64,000 bases of DNA, taken from assembly GCF_902859695.1 (NCBI RefSeq), contig NZ_CADIJL010000001.1, positions 186,001-250,000 of the forward strand, read 5' to 3'. Numbering within the stretch: the first letter of the stretch is position 1; each line of letters opens with the position of its first letter. The stretch comes from Achromobacter ruhlandii (GTDB lineage Bacteria; Pseudomonadota; Gammaproteobacteria; Burkholderiales; Burkholderiaceae_B). This document shows, piece by piece, positions 55,764 to 64,000 of the stretch. Made by a program: the position numbers and the translations under genes. The notes beneath the pieces were generated by a model that did not search any database, had not been told where the DNA came from, and was given only the letters and a program-made list of their open reading frames with translations.

Positions 55764-57242
55764 ATGATGAAATCCCTGCGCCAGGACTGGTTCTCCAACG
55801 TCCGGCACGACCTATTGGCTGGCGTCGTCGTAGCGCTCGCCCTCATCCCCGAAGCCATCGCCTTCTCGATCATCGCAGGCGTCGATCCCAAGGTCGGCCT
55901 GTATGCCTCATTCTGCATCGCCGCAGTGACTGCTTTCACAGGCGGCCGACCGGGCATGATTTCGGGGGCCACCGGCGCGATGGCGCTGCTGATGGTCACG
56001 CTGGTCAAAGAACACGGACTGCAATACCTGCTGGCCGCCACGGTGCTGACGGGTGTACTTCAGATCATCGCTGGCTGGCTAAAGCTCGGCGCGTTGATGC
56101 GCTTCGTCTCGCGCTCGGTCATCACCGGCTTCGTCAACGCGCTGGCGATCCTGATCTTCATGGCCCAGTTGCCCGAGCTGACGAACGTGACCTGGCACGT
56201 CTATGCCATGACGGCGGCGGGCCTGGCCATCATCTATCTCTTCCCCCGTATCACCAAGGCCGTGCCGTCCCCCCTGGTGGCCATCGTGGTGCTGACCGCC
56301 GTGGCGATCGTCCTTGGCCTCGACATCCGCACCGTGGGTGACATGGGCCAGTTGCCCGACAGCCTGCCGGTGTTCCTACTGCCCGATGTGCCGTTGAATC
56401 TGGAGACGCTCAAGATCATCTTCCCGGTGTCGGCCACCTTGGCCGTGGTGGGCCTGTTGGAATCCATGATGACGGCTTCCATCGTCGATGACCTGACCGA
56501 CACGAACAGCAACAAAAACCGTGAATGCGTAGGCCAAGGCGTGGCGAACATTGCCAGCGGTTTTCTCGGCGGCATGGCGGGTTGCGCCATGATCGGCCAG
56601 TCGGTCATCAACGTGAAGTCGGGTGGCCGGGGCCGGCTGTCCACGCTTGCAGCCGGTGTATTCCTGCTGCTGATGGTGGTGTTCATCGGAGATTGGGTGG
56701 CGCGCATTCCAATGGCTGCACTGGTTGCAGTGATGATCATGGTGGCCATCGGTACCTTTAGCTGGACATCGTTTCGCAACCTGCGCGCGCACCCCAAGAG
56801 TTCCAGCGTGGTGATGCTCGCGACTGTCGCCATGACGGTAGGTACCCATGACCTAGCCAAGGGCGTGCTGGTTGGTGTGCTGCTCTCGGGCTTTTTCTTC
56901 GCCCACAAGGTCGGCCGGATCTTCCATGCGTCCTCCCTCACGGAGGACGAAGGCCGCATACGCACCTACACCATCACCGGCCAGGTGTTCTTCGCATCGG
57001 CCGAACGCTTCGTCAATGCCTTCGACTACAAGGAAGTCATCGACAAAGTACGCATCGACGTCAGCCGCACCCACTTCTGGGACATCACCGCGGTGAGCGC
57101 CTTGGACAAGGTGGTCATCAAGTTCCGGCGCGAAGGCACGGAAGTGGAAGTGATCGGCCTGAACGAGGCCAGCACCACGATGGTGGACAAGTTCGGCGTC
57201 CACGACAAGGACGGCGCTGCCGACATGCTCGCGGGCCACTAA
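55764..57242 (+). CDS. SulP-family anion transporter
   Basis: 492 residues from ATG 55764 (a second ATG follows directly). SulP/SLC26 core: [56 protein letters not shown], and [33 protein letters not shown]. The C-terminal STAS domain is at about 385-492 ([12 protein letters not shown]). Transported anion may be sulfate, bicarbonate or another; not decidable here. Upstream in-frame codons lie in the structured leader. uspA starts 15 bases downstream. Confidence 0.92.
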   Translation: MMKSLRQDWFSNVRHDLLAGVVVALALIPEAIAFSIIAGVDPKVGLYASFCIAAVTAFTGGRPGMISGATGAMALLMVTLVKEHGLQYLLAATVLTGVLQIIAGWLKLGALMRFVSRSVITGFVNALAILIFMAQLPELTNVTWHVYAMTAAGLAIIYLFPRITKAVPSPLVAIVVLTAVAIVLGLDIRTVGDMGQLPDSLPVFLLPDVPLNLETLKIIFPVSATLAVVGLLESMMTASIVDDLTDTNSNKNRECVGQGVANIASGFLGGMAGCAMIGQSVINVKSGGRGRLSTLAAGVFLLLMVVFIGDWVARIPMAALVAVMIMVAIGTFSWTSFRNLRAHPKSSSVVMLATVAMTVGTHDLAKGVLVGVLLSGFFFAHKVGRIFHASSLTEDEGRIRTYTITGQVFFASAERFVNAFDYKEVIDKVRIDVSRTHFWDITAVSALDKVVIKFRREGTEVEVIGLNEASTTMVDKFGVHDKDGAADMLAGH

Positions 57243-57257
57243 CAAGGAGAACGGATC

Positions 57258-58121
57258 ATGAAAAACGAGAATAAGGTGCTGGCTTGCGTCGATCAATCAC
57301 GATACGCGGTTCATGTGGCCCACTGCGCGGCCTGGGCGGCCCACCGCATGGATGCACCGCTGGAGTTCCTACACGTGATCGACAGCCATCCCGAGCGGGG
57401 ACCGGGCGACGACCACAGCGGTGCCATCGGCGTCGACGCTCAGGAAAGCCTGTTGGCACAACTGTCAGCCGAGGACGAAGCACGCGCCAAGAGCGCGAGA
57501 GAGCAAGGCCGGCTGTTCCTGAACCAACTGCGCGAACGCGCATTGGCGGCGGGTGCGGCGCGCGTCGATGTGCGGCAGCGTCACGGCGCACTGGAAGACA
57601 CAGTGGTGGAACAGGCGCAAGGCGTGCGTCTGTTAGTGCTGGGCCGACGAGGTGCAGGGGCCGAAGTGGCGCGACGTGAGCTGGGCCATCATGTCGAGCA
57701 TCTGGTTCGCGCTCTGAATCGCCCCATCCTGACCGTGACCGAAGACTTCAAGGCGCCCCAACGGGTGATGATCGCCTTCGATGGCGGCACCGTCACACGG
57801 CGCGGCGTTGAAATGGTGGCGGGCAGCCCGCTGTTTCGCGGATTGCCCATCCTATTGCTGATGTCCGGCAAGCAAAGCAGAGACGCACCCAAATCGCTTG
57901 ATTGGGCCAGGGACACCCTGAAAGCAGCAGGCTTCGAGGTGACGGTTTCACTGGTTCCCGGAGATGCCGAAACAGTGATTGCAACGGCAGTGAAAGAACA
58001 GTCCATTGACATGCTCATCATGGGCGCATTTGGTCATTCACCACTGCGCGGCCTGCTATTTGGAAGCAAGACGACGGACTTATTGCGCTCGTCACGCATT
58101 CCAACGCTCTTACTGCGGTAG
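57258..58121 (+). CDS. uspA: Tandem universal stress protein
   Basis: 287 residues with two Usp domains. The first (VLACVDQSRYAVHVAHCAAWAAHRM) has a weak nucleotide loop (GRRGAGAEV...G). The second (RVMIAFDGGTVTRRGVEM) ends in an intact G-x2-G-x9-G-S ATP motif (GAFGHSPLRGLLFGS). A single clear ATP site suggests an asymmetric sensor. It is co-transcribed with sulP, an often seen pairing, so it may adjust transporter activity. SD AAGGAG upstream. Confidence 0.9.
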   Translation: MKNENKVLACVDQSRYAVHVAHCAAWAAHRMDAPLEFLHVIDSHPERGPGDDHSGAIGVDAQESLLAQLSAEDEARAKSAREQGRLFLNQLRERALAAGAARVDVRQRHGALEDTVVEQAQGVRLLVLGRRGAGAEVARRELGHHVEHLVRALNRPILTVTEDFKAPQRVMIAFDGGTVTRRGVEMVAGSPLFRGLPILLLMSGKQSRDAPKSLDWARDTLKAAGFEVTVSLVPGDAETVIATAVKEQSIDMLIMGAFGHSPLRGLLFGSKTTDLLRSSRIPTLLLR

Positions 58122-58352
58122 CAAGAGGCGATCGCCACAAGGCAGTCGTCTGTTTTGGAACGAGGCCCCATTGCCGCCTGATGGGGTAGTCAATCTGCAT
58201 CGTGAGGGCCTAAAGATAAGTTGGTCGGCAACACGAACATTTGAGTTTTTCAGTTACGACAACTCGGTCTGATTACACGCTCTGCTAGCGCGTTGACAGT
58301 TTCAGAGCGACAAGGCTGTAGATATGCATGCGCGTGGAGAAGGCGGCACACG

Positions 58353-58364
58353 CCTATATATAGG
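58353..58364. promoter_or_regulatory. Perfect 12-bp palindrome just upstream of lysR
   Basis: CCTATATATAGG, 9 bases before the lysR ATG, overlapping the expected ribosome-binding area. Upstream is TTGACA (58293-58298) with a weak TGTAGA (58317-58322, spacer 18) as a promoter candidate. The palindrome could be an operator for autoregulation. Confidence 0.4.
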
Positions 58365-58373
58365 GAAGTTCTC

Positions 58374-59318
58374 ATGGAGTTGCGCCATCTACGCTATTTC
58401 TGGGCCGTAGCCGAAGAACTCCACTTCGGCCGCGCCGCGGAGAAGCTGCACATCGAGCAATCACCGTTGTCGCGTGCTATCAAAGAGTTGGAAGAAGAAC
58501 TGGGCGTTGTGCTGTTTGCTCGAACCACTCGCAGCACTCAACTCACCCGCGCCGGGAAACTGTTTCTGGAGCACGTGCGCCGCGTCTTCGCCGCCTTGGA
58601 ACAAGCACGGGACAGTGTGAGGGCAGCGGCCAATGGATTTCATGGACAGTTGCGCGTGGCGCTGTCCGACGGCATCACCCCGTCACGCCTATCTGCTTTG
58701 CTCGCCGTCTGCCGACAAGAAGAACCAGAGGTCGAAATCCGATTCTTCGAGGTGCCACTGTCACAACAGATCAAGGGACTACATGACGATCTGTACGACG
58801 TAGGATTCGCGCAGTCCAGGGAGGCAGGCGATGGCATCGTCGCTTTACCGGCTTGGAGCGATCCGCTTATGGTGGCGGTGCCGGCGAGGCATCCGCTATT
58901 GGCCCACAAACGCATCCCTCTGGATGAGTTGCTGCGCTACCCGCTTGTCTTGTGCGACCCGCAAGTGTGCGAAGGCCATGCCAAACACGTTGATCGAGTG
59001 CTGCGTCGGGCGGACATGGAGCCGCTAATTGCGGAGCGGGTCGCTTCCTGCGACCTGATGATGGCGCTCGTATCGGCAGGCTTCGCACTTGGCCTGGCGG
59101 GTGCAGCGCACATTGTCGCAAGCCGTGAACCGGGCGTGGTAGCGCGACCACTGGCGTCCCGTGTACCGCCGCTGACGACGTACCTGCTCCGCCCAGAGAA
59201 TTTCCCCTCCGATGTGCTGACACGCTTCATTAAACGTGTGCAGGCTATCGAATCACCGGAATCTCCCCGGCCCATCACGGGCCATACTCTTGACCTACCG
59301 GAGGTACCTACGCCGTGA
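58374..59318 (+). CDS. LysR-family regulator of the transfer region
   Basis: 314 residues from ATG 58374. N-terminal HTH (MELRHLRYFWAVAEELHFGRAAEKLHIEQSPLSRAIKELEEELG), then a LysR substrate domain (LRVALSDGITPSRLSALLAVCRQEEPEVEIRFFEV). A LysR gene in front of eexN and traG is part of the Tn4371-like backbone, so it likely controls transfer genes rather than the sulP cargo. The stop overlaps the eexN GTG (GTGA). Confidence 0.93.
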   Translation: MELRHLRYFWAVAEELHFGRAAEKLHIEQSPLSRAIKELEEELGVVLFARTTRSTQLTRAGKLFLEHVRRVFAALEQARDSVRAAANGFHGQLRVALSDGITPSRLSALLAVCRQEEPEVEIRFFEVPLSQQIKGLHDDLYDVGFAQSREAGDGIVALPAWSDPLMVAVPARHPLLAHKRIPLDELLRYPLVLCDPQVCEGHAKHVDRVLRRADMEPLIAERVASCDLMMALVSAGFALGLAGAAHIVASREPGVVARPLASRVPPLTTYLLRPENFPSDVLTRFIKRVQAIESPESPRPITGHTLDLPEVPTP

Positions 59319-59593
59319 AGAAGACCATTCCTTTCTTGCTGGCGGCCGCATTGACCGCCTGCGGCCAATCCGAGGCGCCGCAGAAAGCCGCCGATTCGGA
59401 GGCAAATATCCCGACGGTGGAAGAACTGGCAGCCAACCCCGAACGGCTCAAGGAGCTGCGCCAGCAATGCAAAACCGACCGTGCCAAGCTGGGCGACGTG
59501 CTGTGTAATCGGGTCGCCGAAGCCACGCGCAAGCGGTTCTATGGCGACGGAGAAACCCCGTACACGCCACCGAAGGAATCGCCCAAGTTCTGA
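59315..59593 (+). CDS. eexN: EexN-family entry-exclusion lipoprotein
   Basis: 92 residues starting at GTG 59315, coupled to lysR. Lipoprotein signal MKKTIPFLLAAALTAC with the lipobox Cys at 16, then the EexN block NIPTVEELAANPERLKELRQQCKTDRAKLGDVLCNRVAEATRKRF. Placed in the membrane it should block redundant conjugative entry of the same ICE. Two terminators separate it from traG. Confidence 0.88.
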   Translation: MKKTIPFLLAAALTACGQSEAPQKAADSEANIPTVEELAANPERLKELRQQCKTDRAKLGDVLCNRVAEATRKRFYGDGETPYTPPKESPKF

Positions 59594-59635
59594 TTGTTGT
59601 CGGTTCGCCGCATTACCTTCATTTTTCCGCCCAAC

Positions 59636-59668
59636 ACGCCGCAATGCGCCCGCGCTTGCGGCGTTTTT
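59636..59668 (+). terminator. Rho-independent terminator after eexN
   Basis: Nine-bp stem ACGCCGCAA (59636-59644) / TTGCGGCGT (59656-59664) with TTTTT at 59664-59668. About 43 bases beyond the eexN stop. Confidence 0.85.
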
Positions 59669-59765
59669 CTTTGGCTCGCCAGTGCGCTAATTCTTTCTTT
59701 TTGTTCGACCTTTCTGTCCTAAACGGTCTTTGACCGGCACTGGCCCGGCACCGATCCTGACGCCT

Positions 59766-59790
59766 GCGGCACGTCCGTGTGCCGCTTTTT
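59766..59790 (+). terminator. Second terminator, directly upstream of traG
   Basis: Seven-bp stem GCGGCAC (59766-59772) / GTGCCGC (59779-59785) followed by TTTTT (59786-59790). It lies only 39 bases before the traG start, so traG transcription must read through it or start in between. Confidence 0.8.
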
Positions 59791-59829
59791 CCATGAGGAA
59801 TCAGCGCAGGAGAAATCGGAGGCGAGGTC

Positions 59830-61833
59830 ATGCAAGGGACGAACGTGCTATTCGGTCAGATCGCCGTGGTATTCGGCATCGTGATCGCCGGAGTGTGGGG
59901 CGCCACACAATGGACAGCAGCAGCCCTTGGCTATCAAGTACGCCTTGGCTCGCCTTGGTTCGATCTTCTTGGCACGCCGATCTATCACCCGTGGAAGCTG
60001 TTTGAGTGGTGGTTTTCTTACGGCGCCTATACCCCGGAAACCTTCGACACCGGCGGAGCCATCGCGGGCAGCAGTGGCATGGTCGCCGTGGCCGTCGCCA
60101 TTGCCATGTCGGTCTGGCGCTCGCGGCAGGCACGCCTGGTCACGACCTACGGGTCGGCCCGCTGGGCGAACGCGCAGGACATTCGCAAGGCGGGCCTCAC
60201 GCAGCCAGCGGGCGTGTTCCTCGGCCAGCACGACCGCCAGTACCTGCGCCATGAAGGGCCAGAGCACGTCCTGACCTTCGCGCCCACGCGCAGCGGCAAG
60301 GGTGTCGGCCTGGTGGTGCCCACCTTGTTGAGCTGGCCGGCTTCAGCGGTCATCCACGACATCAAGGGCGAGAACTGGCAGATCACCGCCGGCTGGCGCA
60401 GCCGTTTCAGCCATTGCCTGCTGTTCAACCCGACCGATGCGAAGTCGGCGGCCTACAACCCGCTGCTGGAGGTACGGCGCGGCGCGCATGAAGTGCGCGA
60501 CGTGCAGAACATCGCGGACATTCTGGTCGATCCCGAAGGCGCGCTGGAGAAGCGCAACCATTGGGAAAAGACCTCTCACGCGCTGCTGGTCGGGGCCATC
60601 CTGCATGTGCTCTACGCGAGCGAAGACAAGACGCTGCGCGGCGTCGCCAACTTCCTCAGTGACCCGGCCAGCCCCTTCGAGCTGACCTTGCACCGGATGA
60701 TGACCACGCCGCATCTCGGCGATGGCCCGCATCCCGTCGTCGCTTCGGCGGCGCGCGAAGTGCTCAACAAGTCGGACAACGAGCGTTCCGGCGTGTTGAG
60801 CACCGCCATGTCGTTCTTGGGCCTCTATCGTGATCCCACGGTGGCCGAAGTCACGTCGCGCTGCGACTGGCGCATCGCCGATCTCATCTCCGCCGAGCAC
60901 CCGGTGTCGCTGTACCTGGTGGTGCCGCCTTCGGACATCAGCCGCACAAAGCCGCTCATCCGCCTGATCCTCAACCAGATCGGCCGGCGCCTGACCGAAT
61001 CGCTGGACGGCTCGGACGGCATAGCGCGCAGGCACAAGCTGCTGCTGATGCTCGACGAGTTCCCGGCCTTGGGCCGGCTCGACTTCTTCGAGACGGCCTT
61101 GGCCTTCATGGCGGGCTACGGCATCCGCAGCTTCCTCATCGCGCAGTCGCTCAACCAGATCGACAAGGCGTATGGGCAGAACCACTCCATCCTCGACAAC
61201 TGCCATGTGCGCGTGACGTTCGCCACGAACGACGAACGCACAGCGAAGCGCATCTCCGAGACGCTGGGCACCGCGACCGAGCTGCGCGCCCAGCGCAACT
61301 ACGCAGGCCACCGGCTCGCGCCGTGGCTGGGCCACCTCATGGTGTCGCGTCAAGAGACGGCCCGCCCGCTGCTGACGCCGGGTGAAGTCATGCAGCTTCC
61401 GCCCGATGAGGCCGTGGTGATGGTGTCCAGCGTGGCCCCCATCAAGGCCACGAAGCTGCGCTACTACGCCGACACCAATTTCAAGCAGCGTGTCATGCCG
61501 CCGCCTGCGCTGGCGGACGGGCAGTACGCGGACGCGCCGCCTGCGCGCGCTGACGACTGGAGCGGCTTGGCGATCCCCGCCGTGCTGACTCCGCCTGCCG
61601 CCGGAGAAGCCGAGGGCTTCCCGGCCAGCACTGACGACGGCGGCCCGCGCCGTCAGCCAGAGCTTTCCGAAACCGTCGCCTACGACCCCGAGCTGGCCGC
61701 GCCCGCGGCCGACCTGGCGCTGCTCGATGACGACGACGACCTGCCGCTTCCCCTTCCTCGCCAGCTTGATCCGCCCATGCAGCGCGTGGCCCGGCTGGCG
61801 TCCCTCGACCCCAACGACGGAATCGAGCTATGA
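59830..61833 (+). CDS. traG: TraG/VirD4 coupling protein
   Basis: 667 residues. Two N-terminal membrane helices (residues 8-25 and about 78-95). Walker A APTRSGKG at 151-158, Walker B LLLMLDEFPALGRLDFFE, IAQSLNQIDKAYGQNHSILDNCHVRVTFATND motif typical of VirD4. Pro- and Asp-rich tail. It links the relaxosome to the mating-pair apparatus. Stop overlaps the next gene (ATGA). Start of the conserved traG-trb operon. Confidence 0.96.
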   Translation: MQGTNVLFGQIAVVFGIVIAGVWGATQWTAAALGYQVRLGSPWFDLLGTPIYHPWKLFEWWFSYGAYTPETFDTGGAIAGSSGMVAVAVAIAMSVWRSRQARLVTTYGSARWANAQDIRKAGLTQPAGVFLGQHDRQYLRHEGPEHVLTFAPTRSGKGVGLVVPTLLSWPASAVIHDIKGENWQITAGWRSRFSHCLLFNPTDAKSAAYNPLLEVRRGAHEVRDVQNIADILVDPEGALEKRNHWEKTSHALLVGAILHVLYASEDKTLRGVANFLSDPASPFELTLHRMMTTPHLGDGPHPVVASAAREVLNKSDNERSGVLSTAMSFLGLYRDPTVAEVTSRCDWRIADLISAEHPVSLYLVVPPSDISRTKPLIRLILNQIGRRLTESLDGSDGIARRHKLLLMLDEFPALGRLDFFETALAFMAGYGIRSFLIAQSLNQIDKAYGQNHSILDNCHVRVTFATNDERTAKRISETLGTATELRAQRNYAGHRLAPWLGHLMVSRQETARPLLTPGEVMQLPPDEAVVMVSSVAPIKATKLRYYADTNFKQRVMPPPALADGQYADAPPARADDWSGLAIPAVLTPPAAGEAEGFPASTDDGGPRRQPELSETVAYDPELAAPAADLALLDDDDDLPLPLPRQLDPPMQRVARLASLDPNDGIEL

Positions 61834-62291
61834 GCTACCGCCTGAACCTCTTTATTCAGCCCGAGCACGCCCAGCGGCTCGATGAACTGGCCGCCAAGAA
61901 AGGCGTGTCCAAGTCATCCATCGTCGCGGCGGCGCTCGCATCGTGGCTGTCGCCCGATGCCGCCGACCAGCGCGAGGCCGCTATCGCCAAGCGCCTTGAT
62001 CGGCTGTCGCGCCAGGCCGAGCGCATGGAGCGCGACCAGAACATCGCCATCGAGACGCTGGCGCTTTTCATCCGCTACTACCTGACCGTCAGCACGCCGG
62101 TTCCCGAAGCGCACCAAGACGCGGCCCGTGCTCAGGGCAAGGCGCGCTTCGAGCAGTTCACCGAGCAGCTTGGCCGCCACCTGATGCGCGGACGCAGCCT
62201 GGTGCGCGACGTGGTGGAGGAACTGCACCCCGACCCGATGCGGATGGAGGACGCCGCCGCAGCGGCTCAGGCGCGGGAGCGTGCGTCATGA
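61830..62291 (+). CDS. Ribbon-helix-helix (CopG-like) protein
   Basis: 153 residues. N-terminal RHH domain (YRLNLFIQPEHAQRLDELAAKKGVSKSSIVAAALASWLS), then a helical part. Always between traG and trbB in this ICE family; probably a transfer regulator or auxiliary DNA-binding protein. Coupled to both neighbours by ATGA overlaps. Confidence 0.87.
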   Translation: MSYRLNLFIQPEHAQRLDELAAKKGVSKSSIVAAALASWLSPDAADQREAAIAKRLDRLSRQAERMERDQNIAIETLALFIRYYLTVSTPVPEAHQDAARAQGKARFEQFTEQLGRHLMRGRSLVRDVVEELHPDPMRMEDAAAAAQARERAS

Positions 62292-63346
62292 GTGCCGTTC
62301 CCCAATCCATGAGTGCCACGTCGCTCGACCGGCGCATCCAGATGCTGCGCACGGCAATGGGGCCGCTAATCGCCACCGCGCTCGAAGACCCCGACGTGGT
62401 GGAAATCATGCTCAACCCCGACCGCACCCTTTGGGTGGATCGCCTGTCGTCGGGCCGCGCGCCTATGGGCGTGGAGCTGCCCGAAGCCGATGGCGAGCGA
62501 ATCATCCGCCTGGTCGCGACCCACGTCGGCGCGGAGGTGCATCGCGGCCAGCCGCTGCTGTCCGCCGAACTGCCCGAAACCGGCGAACGCTTCGAGGGCA
62601 TCTTGCCGCCCGCCGCGCCGGGGCCGGCCTTCGCGCTGCGCAAGCGCGCCATCGGCGTGATCCCGCTGGAGCGGTACGTCGTGGACGGAATGATGACCGC
62701 CGCCCAGGCAGGCTTTCTGGTGCGCGCCGTGCGCGAGCGCCAGAACGTCTTGATCGCCGGGGCCACCAGCAGCGGCAAGACGACCTTGGCGAACGCGCTG
62801 TTGGCCGAGATAGCCGCCACCGGCGACCGCGTACTGGTGCTCGAAGACACCGTGGAACTGCAATGCGTCGCCCGCGACCACGTGCCGCTACGCACGCGCT
62901 CCGGCGTGGTGTCCATGACCGAGCTGGTGCGCTCATCCATGCGCCTGCGGCCTGATCGCGTCGTCGTCGGCGAGGTGCGCGGAGCCGAGGCACTAGATCT
63001 CATCAAGGTGTGGGGCACAGGCCATCCCGGCGGCATCGCCACGATCCACGCCGGTTCCGCGCTGGGCGCGCTGCTGCGCATGGAGCAACTGATTCTCGAA
63101 GTGGCGGTGAACCCGCCGCGTGCGCTGATCGCCGAGGCGGTCAACGTGGTGATCCACATCGCCGGGCGCGGACGGAAGCGCCGCATCGAGAGCATCGCCC
63201 GCGTCGTCGGCTTCGACGGCGTTGGCTACCAACTGGCGGATGCGATGGACACGCCGTTTCCCGAGCTGTCGCCAGTTCCCGATGCCGCATCCGCTGCGGC
63301 GACTTCCTCATCCCCGTCCCTCAATCCCTCTGGAGAACTGCCATGA
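62288..63346 (+). CDS. trbB: TrbB conjugation ATPase (VirB11 family)
   Basis: 352 residues. Walker A GATSSGKT at 158-165, Asp box VLVLEDTVELQC, MTELVRSSMRLRPDRVVVGEVRGAEALDLIKVWGTGHPGGIATIHAGSA (Walker B and His boxes). Hexameric ATPase of the P-type mating-pair formation system. The C-terminal tail is Ser/Pro-rich. Confidence 0.96.
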   Translation: MSAVPQSMSATSLDRRIQMLRTAMGPLIATALEDPDVVEIMLNPDRTLWVDRLSSGRAPMGVELPEADGERIIRLVATHVGAEVHRGQPLLSAELPETGERFEGILPPAAPGPAFALRKRAIGVIPLERYVVDGMMTAAQAGFLVRAVRERQNVLIAGATSSGKTTLANALLAEIAATGDRVLVLEDTVELQCVARDHVPLRTRSGVVSMTELVRSSMRLRPDRVVVGEVRGAEALDLIKVWGTGHPGGIATIHAGSALGALLRMEQLILEVAVNPPRALIAEAVNVVIHIAGRGRKRRIESIARVVGFDGVGYQLADAMDTPFPELSPVPDAASAAATSSSPSLNPSGELP

Positions 63347-63729
63347 CGCACGCCCATGCCTTCCGTGTTTCCGTAAATCCGCCTTCGCACCTGTCCATCC
63401 TCGCGCGGCTGCGCTGCCTGGGCCGCCCTGCGGGGCAAGGGCTGCTGCTGGCCGCGCTGCTGCTGTTCCTGGCCGGAACCGCGCAGGCCGCCGGTTCCTC
63501 GATGCCGTGGGAAGGCCCGCTGCAATCCATCCTCGAATCCATCCAGGGGCCGGTGGCACGCATCGTGGCCGTCATCATCATCATCGCCACGGGCCTCGCG
63601 CTGGCCTTCGGCGACACGTCGGGCGGTTTCCGCAAGCTGATCCAGATCGTGTTCGGCCTGTCCATCGCGTTCGCGGCTTCGAGCTTCTTCCTATCGTTCT
63701 TTTCGTTCTCGGGCGGGGCTGTCGTATGA
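63343..63729 (+). CDS. trbC: TrbC pilin precursor
   Basis: 128 residues from ATG 63343 (overlapping the trbB stop). A long signal sequence (LLLAALLLFLAGTAQA) precedes SSMPWEGPLQSILESIQGPVARIVAVIIIIATGLALAFGD and a second hydrophobic helix, the VirB2/TrbC layout. TraF (51272) is the likely maturation peptidase. Confidence 0.92.
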   Translation: MTHAHAFRVSVNPPSHLSILARLRCLGRPAGQGLLLAALLLFLAGTAQAAGSSMPWEGPLQSILESIQGPVARIVAVIIIIATGLALAFGDTSGGFRKLIQIVFGLSIAFAASSFFLSFFSFSGGAVV

Positions 63730-63998
63730 GCGCCCCGGATAGCTTCGCAGCCGGGTTCGAGGTGCCGCTGCATCGCTCGCTCACCGAGCCGATCTTGCTG
63801 GGCGGCGCACCGCGCACCGTGGCGATTGCCAACGGGACGCTGGCCGCCGCCGTCGGGCTGGGCCTGCAACTGTGGATTCCGGGCGTCGTGCTTTGGATCG
63901 TCGGCCATTCGCTGGCGGTATGGGGTGCGCGCGTCGATCCGCAGTTCATGGCCGTGTTCGCCCGGCACATCAAACACCGCCCGCTGCTGGACGTGTGA
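63726..63998 (+). CDS. trbD: TrbD mating-pair formation protein (VirB3-like)
   Basis: 90 residues, MSAPDSFAAGFEVPLHRSLTEPILLGGAPRTVAI, with one hydrophobic hairpin and DPQFMAVFARHIKHR at the end. VirB3-like inner-membrane component. The stop lies two bases from the window edge; trbE should follow outside. Confidence 0.92.
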   Translation: MSAPDSFAAGFEVPLHRSLTEPILLGGAPRTVAIANGTLAAAVGLGLQLWIPGVVLWIVGHSLAVWGARVDPQFMAVFARHIKHRPLLDV

Positions 63999-64000
63999 GG

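Larger units (their letters stand above)
32395..64000. mobile_element. Tn4371-family ICE (left and central part; right end outside window)
   Basis: Defined by the ordered set: tyrosine integrase, radC, DUF2958/DUF932/parB/DUF736 block, XRE regulator, DUF2285, AlpA-like HTH, repA, parA, DUF2840, traF, VirD2-like relaxase, lysR, eexN, traG, RHH protein, trbBCD. This is the remembered backbone order of Tn4371-like ICEs. Two cargo blocks are inserted: arsenic/chromate (34.9-39.3 kb) and b561/SulP/UspA (54.3-58.1 kb). The left junction lies somewhere in 32395-32572; the exact att core could not be read because the right end is absent and the remembered Tn4371 target TTTTTCAT is not seen here. Confidence 0.92.

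Noticed and set aside
59745-59765. IncP-like nic site near CGATCCTGACG upstream of traG
   Set aside because: Only the short ATCCTG core matches and the site is far from the relaxase gene; too weak to call oriT.

Overview
The window is GC-rich DNA from a betaproteobacterium, most likely an Alcaligenaceae member (Achromobacter or Bordetella type). This rests on gene content and order: smc-zipA-ligA, bolA next to a Par27-like parvulin, bioMNY, intracellular PHB depolymerase, several branched-chain amino acid (LIV-type) ABC systems. It is an inference from remembered family content, not from a database search.

Bases 1-32.39 kb are chromosomal backbone. In order: the 5' end of lplT (minus strand); smc-zipA-ligA (plus); msrB-yciB and bolA-parvulin (minus); the bioMNY biotin ECF importer; a first LIV-type ABC operon with a fused permease-ATPase (plus); then on the minus strand an ASCH protein, a Tat-exported phospholipase C, a branched-chain-type aminotransferase, an orphan betaine-type binding protein, and a second five-gene LIV operon; then nth-rsxB, phaZ, a ferredoxin-NADP reductase with a 7Fe ferredoxin, and divergent pncB and a RidA-like gene. 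The RidA-like gene ends in a strong terminator.

From about 32.4 kb to the right edge lies the left and central part of a Tn4371-family integrative and conjugative element (ICE). It starts with a tyrosine integrase overlapping a DUF1016 nuclease-like gene. A minus-strand metal(loid) cargo operon follows (arsR, thioredoxin-type arsC, acr3, glutaredoxin-type arsC, arsH, chrA), bracketed by an imperfect 57-bp direct repeat. Next comes the maintenance region: radC, DUF2958, DUF932, parB, DUF736, an XRE regulator, a second DUF2958, DUF2285, an AlpA-like HTH protein, repA, an iteron array, parA and a small partner gene. The mobilization genes traF and a VirD2-like relaxase follow. A second cargo block holds a b561-like membrane protein, a SulP transporter and a UspA protein. 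The conjugation block closes the window: lysR, eexN, traG, an RHH protein, trbB, trbC, trbD. The right ICE end and trbE onward lie outside the window.

Three non-coding structures stand out. First, a plasmid-like origin (three 17-bp iterons, AT-rich repeats, a DnaA-box-like site) sits between repA and parA. Second, a long structured 5' leader precedes sulP; it has its own promoter, a 9-bp closing stem, competing hairpins, and a perfect 11-bp stem hiding the ribosome binding site. Third, the ICE maintenance genes are separated by long intergenic regions built from recurring repeat families, including a nearly duplicated leader of about 150 bp before radC and before the first DUF2958 gene. All overlap, motif and repeat statements were read by eye from the sequence.
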